Positions 31,177 to 39,297 of a stretch of 64,000 nucleotides of DNA are shown piece after piece. Each line of letters starts with the position of its first letter. Positions within the stretch are counted from its first letter, which is position 1. The DNA lies in contig CALPYF020000006.1 of NCBI GenBank assembly GCA_943327755.2, positions 62,001 to 126,000 of the forward strand, written 5' to 3'. Position numbers and translations under genes: made by a program. This DNA comes from Deinococcus hopiensis KR-140 (GTDB lineage: Bacteria; Deinococcota; Deinococci; Deinococcales; Deinococcaceae). Under the pieces are notes generated by a model. That model was given only the letters and a program-made list of their open reading frames with translations. It made no database searches and was not told the DNA's origin.

Positions 31177-32233
31177 GGACGGCATGGGGGGCGGCGAGCA
31201 GAAGTTCCGGCTGCAGGTCGAGGGCGGCAAGGTCAGCGACGTCGCGGGCCGTGAGGACAGCGCCGCGCCCGCCGCGAAGACCCGCGTGGTCGAGTTCACC
31301 ACGCCCCGCTCGAAACTGATCGAGGAGGCCAATCAGGCGATCCGCAGCGACCTGCGCGACTACCCGCGTGCGCTGGCCGCGTACGACGCGCTGCGGGGCG
31401 ACCCGGAGGCCCTGGCGCACTGGGACATGGCGAACTACATCACCATGCGCAAGCTGGGCTACAACGATCACGGGCGCGTGCATGCGTTCATCACGGGCGC
31501 GGCGGGCATGGCGATCACCGAACTCCTGCTCGAGGGCGGCGTGAAGACCGACCTCATGGAGAGTGGCGTCGGGGACGCGGACGATGTGTTCCTGACGGTC
31601 ATCCTGGGCACCATGCTGCACGACATCGGCAACCAGATTCACCGCGTGGGGCACGAGGCGCACGGCGTGGCGCTGGCCCTGCCGATCCTCGACCGGATCA
31701 TGACGCCGCTGTACCCCGACCCGTTCAAGCGCGTGAAGGTGCGCTCGTTCATCCTGGGCGCCATCAACTGCCACGACCTGAGCCCCGCCCCGCTGACGAT
31801 GGAGGGCGGCATCGTCGCCGTCGCGGACGGCACGGACATCACCAAGGGCCGGGGACGCAAGGCGTTCAGCCTGGGCAGCGTGGACATCCACTCGATCAGT
31901 GCGCTGGCGGTGGATCAGGTGGTCATCGAGCGCGGGCGGGACAAGCCGGTGCTGATCAGCGTGACCATGAACAACTCCGGCGGGATCTTCCAGGTGGAGG
32001 AGATCCTGGCGCCCAAGGTGATCCGCACGCCCATGCGCCGCTTCGTGGAACTGCGCGCCACCACCCGCCCCGAGGGCGAGGAGCAGATCCTCTCCCGCGT
32101 GCGGCTGGACGGCGACCACTTCGTGATGGATCTCGAGGGTGGCGAGCAGGTGGCCGTCGAGGTCATGGACTCGCAGAAGCAGGCGCAGCAGGCCGTGGTG
32201 GACAACTTGGGCATCGGCACCGACAGCCGCTGA
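31169..32233 (+). CDS. HD domain metal-dependent phosphohydrolase
   Basis: 354 residues. The HD motif LGTMLHDIGNQIHRVGHEAHG carries metal ligands; further His and Asp lie in AINCHDLSPAP and IVAVADGTDITKGRGR. A C-terminal beta-rich domain (from about residue 255) has no clear relative. Nucleotide or phosphoester hydrolysis is the general expectation; related HD proteins occur across Deinococcus-Thermus and Firmicutes. GTG 31169 overlaps the hydratase gene; ATG 31184 with GAGG five bases upstream is an equal alternative. Confidence 0.8.
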   Translation: MNEDGMGGGEQKFRLQVEGGKVSDVAGREDSAAPAAKTRVVEFTTPRSKLIEEANQAIRSDLRDYPRALAAYDALRGDPEALAHWDMANYITMRKLGYNDHGRVHAFITGAAGMAITELLLEGGVKTDLMESGVGDADDVFLTVILGTMLHDIGNQIHRVGHEAHGVALALPILDRIMTPLYPDPFKRVKVRSFILGAINCHDLSPAPLTMEGGIVAVADGTDITKGRGRKAFSLGSVDIHSISALAVDQVVIERGRDKPVLISVTMNNSGGIFQVEEILAPKVIRTPMRRFVELRATTRPEGEEQILSRVRLDGDHFVMDLEGGEQVAVEVMDSQKQAQQAVVDNLGIGTDSR

Positions 32234-32243
32234 CGCCGCAGAA

Positions 32244-32283
32244 GACGAGGGGACCCTGACCGTCTGGCCGGGGTCCCCTCGTC
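32244..32283. terminator. Bidirectional hairpin terminator
   Basis: GACGAGGGGACCC pairs perfectly with GGGTCCCCTCGTC (13 pairs, 14-base loop), between convergent stops at 32233 and 32293. Confidence 0.7.
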
Positions 32284-32292
32284 TCCTGTGGC

Positions 32293-32619
32293 TTACTTCT
32301 TCGTGCCGGGCAGGGGCGTCGTGCGGGCGGGGCCGCCGTCGATGCCGCCGCTGCGGTGCGTGCCCTCGCCGCCCGCCGCGCGGCCCTCCAGGTCACTGTC
32401 CCCGTCGTTGTTCGGGGTGCCCTGGCGGTCCTCGAAATCACTGCCGCCCAGCACGCCGTCCTGGAAACCCGGCTGGTCGTTCGGGTTGCTGCTCTCGGCG
32501 CTGGCGGCGCCGCGGAGCAGGTCCTCGGCCGCCATCTTGTCGTTCAGCAGCTCGCCGGTGGTGCCGTCGTCCCGGACCTCGCCCTCGGGGGCGTATTCAC
32601 GCGCGTCGTCTCGTGTCAT
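32293..32619 (-). CDS. Acidic, disordered hypothetical protein
   Basis: 108 residues, rich in Asp, Glu, Gly and Asn, with almost no hydrophobic core: MTRDDAREYAPEG then a long polar tail including NPNDQPGFQDG and a Gly-rich C-terminus. Likely intrinsically disordered; such hydrophilic proteins are sometimes desiccation-related, which is only an inference here. ATG 32619 is picked from TACCCT seven bases upstream; a much longer open frame continues upstream but is shadow of greA. Confidence 0.6.
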   Translation of the reverse strand: MTRDDAREYAPEGEVRDDGTTGELLNDKMAAEDLLRGAASAESSNPNDQPGFQDGVLGGSDFEDRQGTPNNDGDSDLEGRAAGGEGTHRSGGIDGGPARTTPLPGTKK

Positions 32620-32626
32620 GCCCCGG

Positions 32627-32632
32627 AGGGTA
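32627..32632 (-). promoter_or_regulatory. -10 TACCCT of the acidic protein gene
   Basis: TACCCT on the minus strand, seven bases before ATG 32619. Confidence 0.5.
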
Positions 32633-32685
32633 CGGGCTGCGCCCCCTGGGCAGGTGGGGAAATCGGGGGGACGATCTTCATGATC

Positions 32686-32740
32686 CCGGTTGCCCCGCAG
32701 GCCGCCGCCGCCCGGCCCAGGCCTCCTGCGGGGCAACCGG
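32686..32740. repeat. Perfect 16-pair inverted repeat upstream of greA
   Basis: CCGGTTGCCCCGCAGG (32686-32701) and its exact inverse at 32725-32740, loop of 23 bases. The right arm ends eight bases before the greA -10, covering the -35 region. Confidence 0.65.
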
Positions 32741-32748
32741 AAACCGCC

Positions 32749-32754
32749 TATACT
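32749..32754 (+). promoter_or_regulatory. -10 TATACT of greA
   Basis: TATACT, nine bases, ATG 32764. The spacing predicts a leader of at most two or three bases. Confidence 0.6.
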
Positions 32755-32763
32755 TGACTGTCT

Positions 32764-33234
32764 ATGACGAAGGATCGCATCACCATGACCCAGCGCGGGT
32801 ACGACAAACTGGTCGAAACCCTGCACTTCCTGAAAACCACCAAACGCGAGGAGATCTCCGAGAACATGGGCCGCGCCATCGAGGACGGCGACCTGCGTGA
32901 AAGCGCCGCGTACGACGAGGCCCGCATGCAGCAGAGCGAGAACGAGGCCCGCATCTCGGAACTCGAGCGTCAGCTGGAACGCGCGATGATCATTGAGGAG
33001 GACGCCACGGGCGGCGCCGGACTGGGCGCGAAGGTCCGCGTGCGCGACGCCAAGGGCAAGGAGCACCACTTTGAACTGGTCGGCACCTACGAGGTGGACG
33101 TCCTGAAAGGCAAGATCAGCGACGCCAGCCCCATCGGCAAGGCCCTCGCCGGACGCCGCGCCGGCGAGAAGGTGACCGTGCAGCTCCCCAAGGGCAGCGC
33201 CGAGTTCGAGATCCTCAGCGTCGACTACCTGTAA
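32764..33234 (+). CDS. greA: Transcription elongation factor GreA
   Basis: Binds the secondary channel of RNA polymerase and stimulates cleavage of backtracked RNA. 156 residues, normal length. N-terminal coiled coil with the acidic tip region IEDGDLRESAAYDEA (the Asp and Glu that chelate catalytic Mg2+ are present, so it is not the anti-Gre Gfh1 type), and a C-terminal globular domain (VELV-like EVDVLKGKISDASPIGKALAGRRAGEKV). A perfect 16-pair inverted repeat lies just upstream. Confidence 0.93.
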   Translation: MTKDRITMTQRGYDKLVETLHFLKTTKREEISENMGRAIEDGDLRESAAYDEARMQQSENEARISELERQLERAMIIEEDATGGAGLGAKVRVRDAKGKEHHFELVGTYEVDVLKGKISDASPIGKALAGRRAGEKVTVQLPKGSAEFEILSVDYL

Positions 33235-33306
33235 CCGCACCCTGCGGCGGGGCCCCCCGTGGGTGAAGCGCACGCCCCGCCCCGCTGGCTACACTGTCTT
33301 CCGATC

Positions 33307-33789
33307 ATGCCCGCCCTGACCCGCATGCCAGCTGCCCCGTCCGCACCCCGTAGCACCACCCGGGGGCCAGGGTCGCGTCGGGAATCCGCAGGGCGGTCTG
33401 CCGCCGCGGGCTCGGCGCTCCGCTCTGCTGGGCGCCGCCTCTGCCCCCTGCTGCTGTCCGCGTTTCTGACGAGCACGGTGCTGGCCGCGCCGGCCTGGGT
33501 GGTGCCCTCCACGCCCATGTACCCCGTGCCGAACCAGCTGAGTGCGCCGCTGCGGACACTCCCGGCCAACATGGCCGTGTCCCTCACCCGCTGCTACGCG
33601 CTGTGGTGCGACGTGCAGCGCGGCTGGGTGAACCGCGCCGCGCTGAACACGTCGGGGGACTGCCGTCGCCTCGTAGCCCTGGGCTTCAAGAGCGTGCGCC
33701 GCACCGAGGCCGCCTATCAGCTCGCGCGGGACTTCAACCACGACGGGATCGCCTGCGACGACCTGGACCGCCCACTGGTGGGCCGCTGA
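33307..33789 (+). CDS. Exported protein with C-terminal excalibur domain
   Basis: 160 residues: basic N-terminus, hydrophobic signal (CPLLLSAFLTSTVLAA), an SH3-like strand region (CYALWCDVQRGWVNRAAL) with two Cys, and a C-terminal excalibur calcium-binding motif (AYQLARDFNHDGIACDDL, pattern DxDxDGxxCE). Excalibur domains occur on secreted nucleases and surface proteins. ATG 33307 is preferred: TACACT at 33290 lies 11 bases before it. The unusually long Arg-rich start suggests ATG 33325 as an alternative. Confidence 0.75.
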   Translation: MPALTRMPAAPSAPRSTTRGPGSRRESAGRSAAAGSALRSAGRRLCPLLLSAFLTSTVLAAPAWVVPSTPMYPVPNQLSAPLRTLPANMAVSLTRCYALWCDVQRGWVNRAALNTSGDCRRLVALGFKSVRRTEAAYQLARDFNHDGIACDDLDRPLVGR

Positions 33790-34307
33790 GTCAGACACGA
33801 CCGACGCGCCCCCACCGCAGGCCGGACTGAACTGGGTTCGACACCCCACAGGCCAAATTTGCGGGCCTGCGTGATCTTCAGTCGATCTCAACCCTGCCCG
33901 AGTTGGCTGCGAGTTGCTCTGACCGAGTACGTGAGGGTTGAACGCCACCCGACCTGCGTTATGCCTCCCCTTCCCGAGGCGGCGTCGACATCCGGGTCAG
34001 CCTGTGGAAGGACAGGCGTGTCCAAGGGCAGCCAGAGTCCAGGGTCAGCCCCTCGGCGCAGGACGGAACGCCTCATTCCGTCCGTGCTGCAGTTCATGTC
34101 CGCCGACATCCAGGCACCGTCCATTCCATAGGCAGCCTCAGACAAGGCCATCCTCAATTTCTGGATGGCCTTCGTCCTTTTTCGACGTTGGAGCCGGTCA
34201 GGATAAGACATCACATCAAATGATTCAACGTTTCTACGCTCAGCAGAGCGGCAGGAGATCTGCTATGCACACCCTACGTTCTTCCCCATTCCCACCAAGG
34301 CGGACCG
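33790..34307. other. 518-base gap before the LOV-HD-GYP gene
   Basis: No convincing protein gene: the open frames on either strand have poor codon character and no ribosome site. It contains a hairpin GGACGGAA/TTCCGTCC (34061-34083) and a strong terminator (34144-34182) with no gene in front, and is less GC-rich near its right end. It may hold a small RNA or the remains of a decayed gene. Confidence 0.45.
34144..34182 (+). terminator. Orphan intrinsic terminator
   Basis: AAGGCCATCC pairs with GGATGGCCTT (10 pairs, 9-base loop), then CGTCCTTTTT. The nearest plus-strand stop is 355 bases upstream. Confidence 0.7.
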
Positions 34308-37298
34308 ATGCACACTCCCCGACTGCCGGACGACCCTCTGATCCTCCAACGCGCCCTGGACAGCTCCGTCACCGGCGTCGTCATCGTCGACGCCCGCCAG
34401 CCCGACTACCCCCTCATCTACGTCAACCCGGCCTTCGAGGCCATGACCGGCTACACCGCCGCCGAGGTACTCGGTCGCAACTGCCGCTTCCTCCAGGGTC
34501 CTGACCGCACGCAACCCGCCCGGCACGCCCTGCGGCACGCCATCCACACCGGCACGCCCATCACCGCGGTCCTCATCAACCACCGCAAGGACGGCGACCG
34601 CTTCCTCAACGAACTCACCCTCAGTCCCATCCGGGATGCCAGCGGCACCGTCACCCACATCGTCGGCTTTCAGCAGGACGTCACCGACCGCGAACACGCC
34701 CGGCAGCACAGCGCGGCCGTCACCCGGCACCTCCAGGCGACCCTCAACCACCTGCCCGACCCCTTCATCGCCTACGACCAGCAGTGGACCATCACCTACG
34801 TCAACGCGGCCGCCGCCACCCTGTTCAACCACCCGCCCGAACAGCTCATCGGACAGCCCCTCCACGCCGTCAATCCCCATGCCGACCGGCTGCCCGTCAT
34901 CCAGGCCGCCCAGCACACCCTGGCCACTGGCGTCACGCAGCGCCTCAGCCTGCACTCCGACCACCTCGACCGGGAGCTGGACGCCACCATCTACGCCACG
35001 CCAGACGGGACCGCCGTCCTCCTGCGCGACGTCACTGCTGCCCGGCAGGCACAGCAGGCCCTGCAGGACAGTGAGGACCTCTTCTCCAAGATCTTCCGGG
35101 CGTCCCCCGTCGCCATCGCCGTGTCCCGCCAGCGGGACGGGCACATCGTCGACGTCAACCCCGCATTCCTGACGCTGACCGGGTACGAGAAGACCGAGCT
35201 GACGGACCAGCCCGCGCAGGGCCTTCACCTCTGGTTCGACCTCAGCACCCGGCCCCTCGTGCTGGAGCAGCTGCACGCTCACGACCAGCTTGTCGACCAG
35301 ATGATCGCCCTGCGACTGAAATCCGGCGACATCATCGACGCGGCCGTGTCCATCGTTCCCGTCACCATCGCGGGCGAAGCGTGCATGCTGAGCCTCATCC
35401 GCGACGTCACCACCGAACGCCGCGCCCAGCAGCGCCTCGAGGCGAGCGAACAGGCCGCGCGCACCCTGGCCGCCGACCTGCAACGCACCCTCGACCAGTC
35501 CCCCGACATGATCGTCTCTGTCGATGCGCAGGGGCAGTTCGTCACCGTCAGTGCAGCCGCCACCCGCATCCTGGGCTACCCACCCCACGACCTGATCGGG
35601 CAGCCCTTCTTCACGTACGTCCACCCGGACGACCGCGCCTACGTCAGCAGCGTCATCGCGCAGGCCAGAACCCAGCAGGAGCTCCGCGCCGTTCAGTACC
35701 GCTTCCGGCACCGCGACGGCCACACCGTCTGGCTGGAATGGAGTTCCATCCAGCACCTCGACGGCACCTACTACGGCGTCGCCCGTGACATCACCCAGCA
35801 GCGCGCCGCCGCCGAGGACCAGGCCTTCCTGGCCGCCATCGTCCACACCAGCACCGACGCCATTCTCGGCCTGTCCCTCGACGGCACCATACGGTCCTGG
35901 AACACCAGCGCCGAACACCTCTTCGGGTACACCACCGCGCAGGCGCTCGGGCAACCCATCACCCTCGTCGTTCCCACAGACCTGCGCGGCAGCGCGCTGG
36001 ATTTCCTGGAGCAGGTCCGGGCCGGCGCGCGCCCCATCATCGACACCGTCCGCCTGACCCGGGACGGCACGCGCGTTCACGTGCAGATCCGGGGCGCTCC
36101 CATCCACGACGCGGCCGGGCACACCATCGGCATCTCGGGCATCATCCAGGACGTCACCAGCCGCCGCGAAGCCGAGCAGCAGATCCTGCGCCTCAACACC
36201 GACCTTCACCGCAAGGTCGGCCACCTCACATCCCTGCGCGCCATCGATCAGGCGATCACCTCCAGCCTGGACCTGCCCGTCACCCTCAGCCTCGTCCTCA
36301 ATTACATCACCGCGCAGGTGCAGGCCGACGCCGCCACCGCCCTCCTGCTCACCCCACAGGCCGACGCCCTCACGTATGTCGCCACCCGCGGGCTGCACGA
36401 CATCCCCACGCACGTCCCGCTGCACGCCGCGCACACCCTCGCCGGGCGCGTCGCCATCACGCGGGAACTGACCATCGTGCACGACCTGCGCCACCCCACC
36501 CTGGACCACGCCGGCACCACCCACCTGCTGCAGGCCGGCTTCACCGCGTACGCTGGCGTCCCCCTGCTCGCCAGGGGCAAGGTGCTCGGCGTGATCGAGG
36601 TGATCGGCCGCCGCCCCTTCGACACCGCCCCCGACTGGCTGGACGTCCTCCAGACCCTCGCCGCGCAGGCCGCGATCGCCATCGACAACGCGCAGATGTT
36701 CGCGCAACTCGAACGCCGCAACCTGGAACTCCGCCTCGCGTACGACGCGACCATCGAGGGCTGGGCCCACGCCCTGGACCTCCGGGACAAGGAAACCGAG
36801 GGGCACGCCCGGCGAGTCACGGAAATGACCGTCACCCTCTGCACCCAGCTGGGCTTCACGCCCGAGCAGCTCGTGCACGTGCGGCGCGGCGCCCTCCTGC
36901 ACGACATCGGCAAGATGGGCGTCCCGGACGCCATCCTGCTCAAACCCGGCCCCCTCACCCCGGACGAGTGGCGGGAGATGCGCAAACACCCTGGCTACGC
37001 CGTGGACCTGCTGCACCCCATCGAGTTCCTGCGGCCCGCCCTGGACATTCCCCATTACCACCACGAGAAATGGGACGGCAGCGGGTACCCGCACGGCCTC
37101 GCCGGACACGCCATTCCCCTGGCCGCGCGCGCCTTCGCGGTCGTGGACGTGTATGACGCCCTCACCAACGACCGCCCCTACCGCGCCGCGTGGACGCACG
37201 ACCGGGCCCTCACGCACATCCGGCAGCAGAGCGGCACGCACTTCGATCCGGCGGTGGTCGACGCGTTCCTGCGCCTGCCCTGGCCGCCAGCCCACTGA
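34308..37298 (+). CDS. LOV-PAS-GAF-HD-GYP sensor phosphodiesterase
   Basis: 996 residues, no membrane helix, so a cytoplasmic sensor. Order: LOV domain (about 10-125) with the photoactive Cys59 in GRNCRFLQ, the FMN-contact stretch NHRKDGDRFLN and GFQQDVT; then about four further PAS domains (roughly 135-625); a GAF domain (about 640-790, IDQAITSSLDLPVTL to IAIDNAQMFAQL); and HD-GYP (about 805-990) with HARRVTEMT, LLHDIGKMGVPDAIL, HHEKWDGSGYPHGLAGHAIPLAARAFAVVDVYDALT. All HD-GYP metal ligands are present, so cyclic-di-GMP hydrolysis is expected. AAGG seven bases before ATG. Last chromosomal gene before the prophage. Confidence 0.88.
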   Translation: MHTPRLPDDPLILQRALDSSVTGVVIVDARQPDYPLIYVNPAFEAMTGYTAAEVLGRNCRFLQGPDRTQPARHALRHAIHTGTPITAVLINHRKDGDRFLNELTLSPIRDASGTVTHIVGFQQDVTDREHARQHSAAVTRHLQATLNHLPDPFIAYDQQWTITYVNAAAATLFNHPPEQLIGQPLHAVNPHADRLPVIQAAQHTLATGVTQRLSLHSDHLDRELDATIYATPDGTAVLLRDVTAARQAQQALQDSEDLFSKIFRASPVAIAVSRQRDGHIVDVNPAFLTLTGYEKTELTDQPAQGLHLWFDLSTRPLVLEQLHAHDQLVDQMIALRLKSGDIIDAAVSIVPVTIAGEACMLSLIRDVTTERRAQQRLEASEQAARTLAADLQRTLDQSPDMIVSVDAQGQFVTVSAAATRILGYPPHDLIGQPFFTYVHPDDRAYVSSVIAQARTQQELRAVQYRFRHRDGHTVWLEWSSIQHLDGTYYGVARDITQQRAAAEDQAFLAAIVHTSTDAILGLSLDGTIRSWNTSAEHLFGYTTAQALGQPITLVVPTDLRGSALDFLEQVRAGARPIIDTVRLTRDGTRVHVQIRGAPIHDAAGHTIGISGIIQDVTSRREAEQQILRLNTDLHRKVGHLTSLRAIDQAITSSLDLPVTLSLVLNYITAQVQADAATALLLTPQADALTYVATRGLHDIPTHVPLHAAHTLAGRVAITRELTIVHDLRHPTLDHAGTTHLLQAGFTAYAGVPLLARGKVLGVIEVIGRRPFDTAPDWLDVLQTLAAQAAIAIDNAQMFAQLERRNLELRLAYDATIEGWAHALDLRDKETEGHARRVTEMTVTLCTQLGFTPEQLVHVRRGALLHDIGKMGVPDAILLKPGPLTPDEWREMRKHPGYAVDLLHPIEFLRPALDIPHYHHEKWDGSGYPHGLAGHAIPLAARAFAVVDVYDALTNDRPYRAAWTHDRALTHIRQQSGTHFDPAVVDAFLRLPWPPAH

Positions 37299-37410
37299 CC
37301 CGGCCGCCCCTTCTGTACCTCCGCCGAGTCGGCAGGTGCCGGGGCGGGCGCGGCCCTGTACCCTGTCAGGGTTGCCGCGCCGTGCCAAGCGGCGCGTGGA
37401 AGGAGTCTGT

Positions 37411-37458
37411 ATGGGTCTTGCTATTGGTACCCTCAGCCCACTCCCACGAACGGCCTGA
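37411..37458 (+). CDS. Short 15-residue ORF at the prophage left edge (possible truncated gene)
   Basis: MGLAIGTLSPLPRTA followed by TGA. It has what a real gene start has: TACCCT -10-like box near 37361, a stem-loop leader, and AAGGAG (37400-37405) five bases before ATG. The frame ends just before the phage terminator. It may be the 5' remnant of a gene cut by phage integration, or a leader peptide. Confidence 0.3.
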   Translation: MGLAIGTLSPLPRTA

Positions 37459-37465
37459 ATCCACG

Positions 37466-37506
37466 AAAAACGCCCCCACCCCAGCGCTCAGGCCAGGGTG
37501 GGGGCG
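37466..37506 (-). terminator. Late-operon terminator of the prophage
   Basis: On the minus strand CGCCCCCACCC pairs with GGGTGGGGGCG (11 pairs, 14-base loop), followed by TTTTT. It ends the phage late transcript. Confidence 0.85.
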
Positions 37507-37534
37507 TCTCAATCGCCTGAGTTGTCCGTGCCTG

Positions 37535-37912
37535 TTAGCCGCCCGGGAAGAGCCGCTTGAAGGCCATCTCGATCAGGAAGGCCGCGAAGGGGCTGTCCAG
37601 CAGCAGGCGCAGCCACTGCGCGCTCGGCGGAGCGAACTCGCGGACCAAGGTCTGCACGACGGCAAGGACGAACGCGGCGCGGGCCGTGCCAGCGAGGACG
37701 GGCTTGAGTTCCTGGGCGGCCTGCACCGCGGCTTCGAGTAGGGCGCCCACCTCGGTCCACGTAGCGCCGTCGCGCAGGGCCTGGGCCTTGCTGACGAGGT
37801 TCGGCAGGTGCTTATCCAGCCACGGCTGGACAGTGGGGGCGTCGAGGGTGGTGCCGGAGCGGGTGGCGGCGCCGAGGGCGACGATGGCGGACAGGATCGT
37901 GAACTGGTTCAT
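37535..37912 (-). CDS. Hypothetical phage protein next to endolysin
   Basis: 125 residues, mostly helical with amphipathic character and two moderately hydrophobic stretches (TILSAIVALGAATRSG and WLRLLLDSPFAAFLIEMAF). Last gene of the late operon, after the amidase, so a lysis accessory role is possible but unproved. GAGG precedes the ATG by six bases. No family recognised. Confidence 0.6.
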   Translation of the reverse strand: MNQFTILSAIVALGAATRSGTTLDAPTVQPWLDKHLPNLVSKAQALRDGATWTEVGALLEAAVQAAQELKPVLAGTARAAFVLAVVQTLVREFAPPSAQWLRLLLDSPFAAFLIEMAFKRLFPGG

Positions 37913-37995
37913 GGGGGACCTCGATGGGCGCGGCCCCCATCACAGGGGGCCGGTGAGAGGGTGGGTTGTCAGTGCCCCATGGGGCACGGCGGGCC

Positions 37996-38610
37996 TTACT
38001 TGGAGACGCGGAGGTAGACCTTGTCCGTGCCCCCCACCAGCGTCCCTTCCCCCACCTGGGCGTTCGTGGCGGGGTCGAACAGGCGCACCGTGCGGTCCGT
38101 CCGGGTGTCTGGGGTGTGGGCGGGCTGGGGCGCCAGCAGCTCGTTCACGCGGCGCAGGTAGGCGTCCCAGGGCCACGTCGGGCCGGGGCAGTTCGCGCGC
38201 GCCGCGCGGCCCGGATTCACCTCGTTGTGACCGATGACGTGCACGCGGTCCGCTGGGATGCTGTAGCGCCGGCAGATGTCCGCCACGAGTCGGGCGCTGG
38301 CTTCCAACTGGGGCGCGCTCGGCGTCCACGGTCCCCGGCTGGGCTGACCCTCGTGCTCGATGCCGATGCTGCGCTCGTTCATCTCCCACTGCCCGGCGTG
38401 CCAGGCCGTGTCGGCTTCCGGCACGCTCTGCCCCACCCGCCCGTCAGTGGCGACGGTGTAGTGGGCGCTCGTGTTGCACTGCGGGTTCTGGAACCAGCTG
38501 AGCGTCCCAGCGTACGTGCCGTCTGCCACGTGGATCAGAACGCGATCGGGCCGCACGGAGCGGCCCTTGGTGAAGTTCCCCGGGTGCGCCGGGCGCTGCT
38601 CAATCGACAT
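37996..38610 (-). CDS. Endolysin, N-acetylmuramoyl-L-alanine amidase (Amidase_2)
   Basis: Cleaves the amide bond between N-acetylmuramic acid and L-alanine to release virions. 204 residues. Zinc site: His in VLIHVADG, His in HVIGHNEV and Cys in RANCPGP, with the T7-lysozyme-like layout; SIGIEHEG is the central strand. A short C-terminal extension (from about 165) may bind wall. No signal peptide, so export depends on a holin. Overlaps the upstream membrane gene by 11 bases; GGGAG lies just before its ATG. Confidence 0.88.
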   Translation of the reverse strand: MSIEQRPAHPGNFTKGRSVRPDRVLIHVADGTYAGTLSWFQNPQCNTSAHYTVATDGRVGQSVPEADTAWHAGQWEMNERSIGIEHEGQPSRGPWTPSAPQLEASARLVADICRRYSIPADRVHVIGHNEVNPGRAARANCPGPTWPWDAYLRRVNELLAPQPAHTPDTRTDRTVRLFDPATNAQVGEGTLVGGTDKVYLRVSK

Positions 38611-38950
38611 GATCTCCCTTTCCCTGCTGAATGAGTCGGGCGCGGCGTTCGGTCATGCCCAGCACCGCCCAGATGCCGTCCAGCAGTGCCCACACGACGA
38701 GCAGCAGCGCGGCGCAGTTCCGATAGGTCTCCTCAATCGGGATGAACGGTGGGATGGTGGCGGCGCCGTTCACGTGCCGCCACACGAAGAACACGCCTGC
38801 TACGGCGTGCACGAAGACGGCGAACAGGCGCCGAGTCCGCTGCTCAGGCCAGGACAGCGCGGTCAGCAGCAGGCGGACCAGGGCGGACAGGAACCATCCG
38901 CCGGCCAGGACCGCCCACATGAGTTTCAGCCAGTAGCCTTCGATGATCAC
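38600..38950 (-). CDS. Small membrane protein, holin candidate
   Basis: 116 residues with three predicted membrane helices (LMWAVLAGGWFLSALVRLLL, LFAVFVHAVAGVFFVW, CAALLLVVWALLDGIWAVLGM) and a charged C-terminus: the class I holin layout. It lies between another small membrane gene and the endolysin. GTG 38950 overlaps the preceding stop (GTGA). Family unrecognised; function inferred from position and topology. Confidence 0.65.
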   Translation of the reverse strand: MIIEGYWLKLMWAVLAGGWFLSALVRLLLTALSWPEQRTRRLFAVFVHAVAGVFFVWRHVNGAATIPPFIPIEETYRNCAALLLVVWALLDGIWAVLGMTERRARLIQQGKGDHVD

Positions 38951-39297
38951 GTGCTGTCACCTTCCTTCTTCGGGGCGGTGGGGCCGCCCAGGTTCGTGAG
39001 TTCGCCGAGGTCGACGTTGTACTTCTGCCCGATCAGCTTCACGGCCGCACGCAGCGTCCACAGGGGCGGGATCGCCCCGGCGAGCGTGCCGATGGTTGCG
39101 CAGACGTAGTCGTCGAGGCTGGTCAGCTGAGCGAGCAGAACGGTGGTGCTGGCGCTGAAGACGAGGCTCAGCAGCAGGAAGCCATAGAGCTTGGCGCGGT
39201 CCTTGGCCATGTCCATGGCGAGGCTCGTGCCCAGCTGAGCGATCAGGCCCAGGCCAGCGGATCCGAAGGCGAGGACCCAGAGGGGAGGTTTTTCCAT
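38947..39297 (-). CDS. Small membrane protein, holin/antiholin candidate
   Basis: 116 residues, two or three membrane helices (VLAFGSAGLGLIAQLGTSLA, LYGFLLLSLVFSASTTVLLA and a weaker CATIGTLAGAIPPLW) and a charged C-terminal tail with GGPTAPKKEGD. AGGAG precedes the ATG. With 38600-38950 it forms a pair of small membrane genes before the endolysin, a frequent holin plus antiholin arrangement. Confidence 0.6.
   Translation of the reverse strand: MEKPPLWVLAFGSAGLGLIAQLGTSLAMDMAKDRAKLYGFLLLSLVFSASTTVLLAQLTSLDDYVCATIGTLAGAIPPLWTLRAAVKLIGQKYNVDLGELTNLGGPTAPKKEGDST

Noticed and set aside
33888..34214. 108-codon minus-strand ORF (and a 90-codon plus-strand one) in the gap before the LOV gene
   Set aside because: No ribosome site or promoter, odd composition, and the strong plus-strand terminator lies within it; kept only as a possible remnant.
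34263..37388. 1041-codon minus-strand ORF opposite the LOV-HD-GYP gene
   Set aside because: Shadow frame; no domain, no ribosome site, valine/glycine-rich noise.
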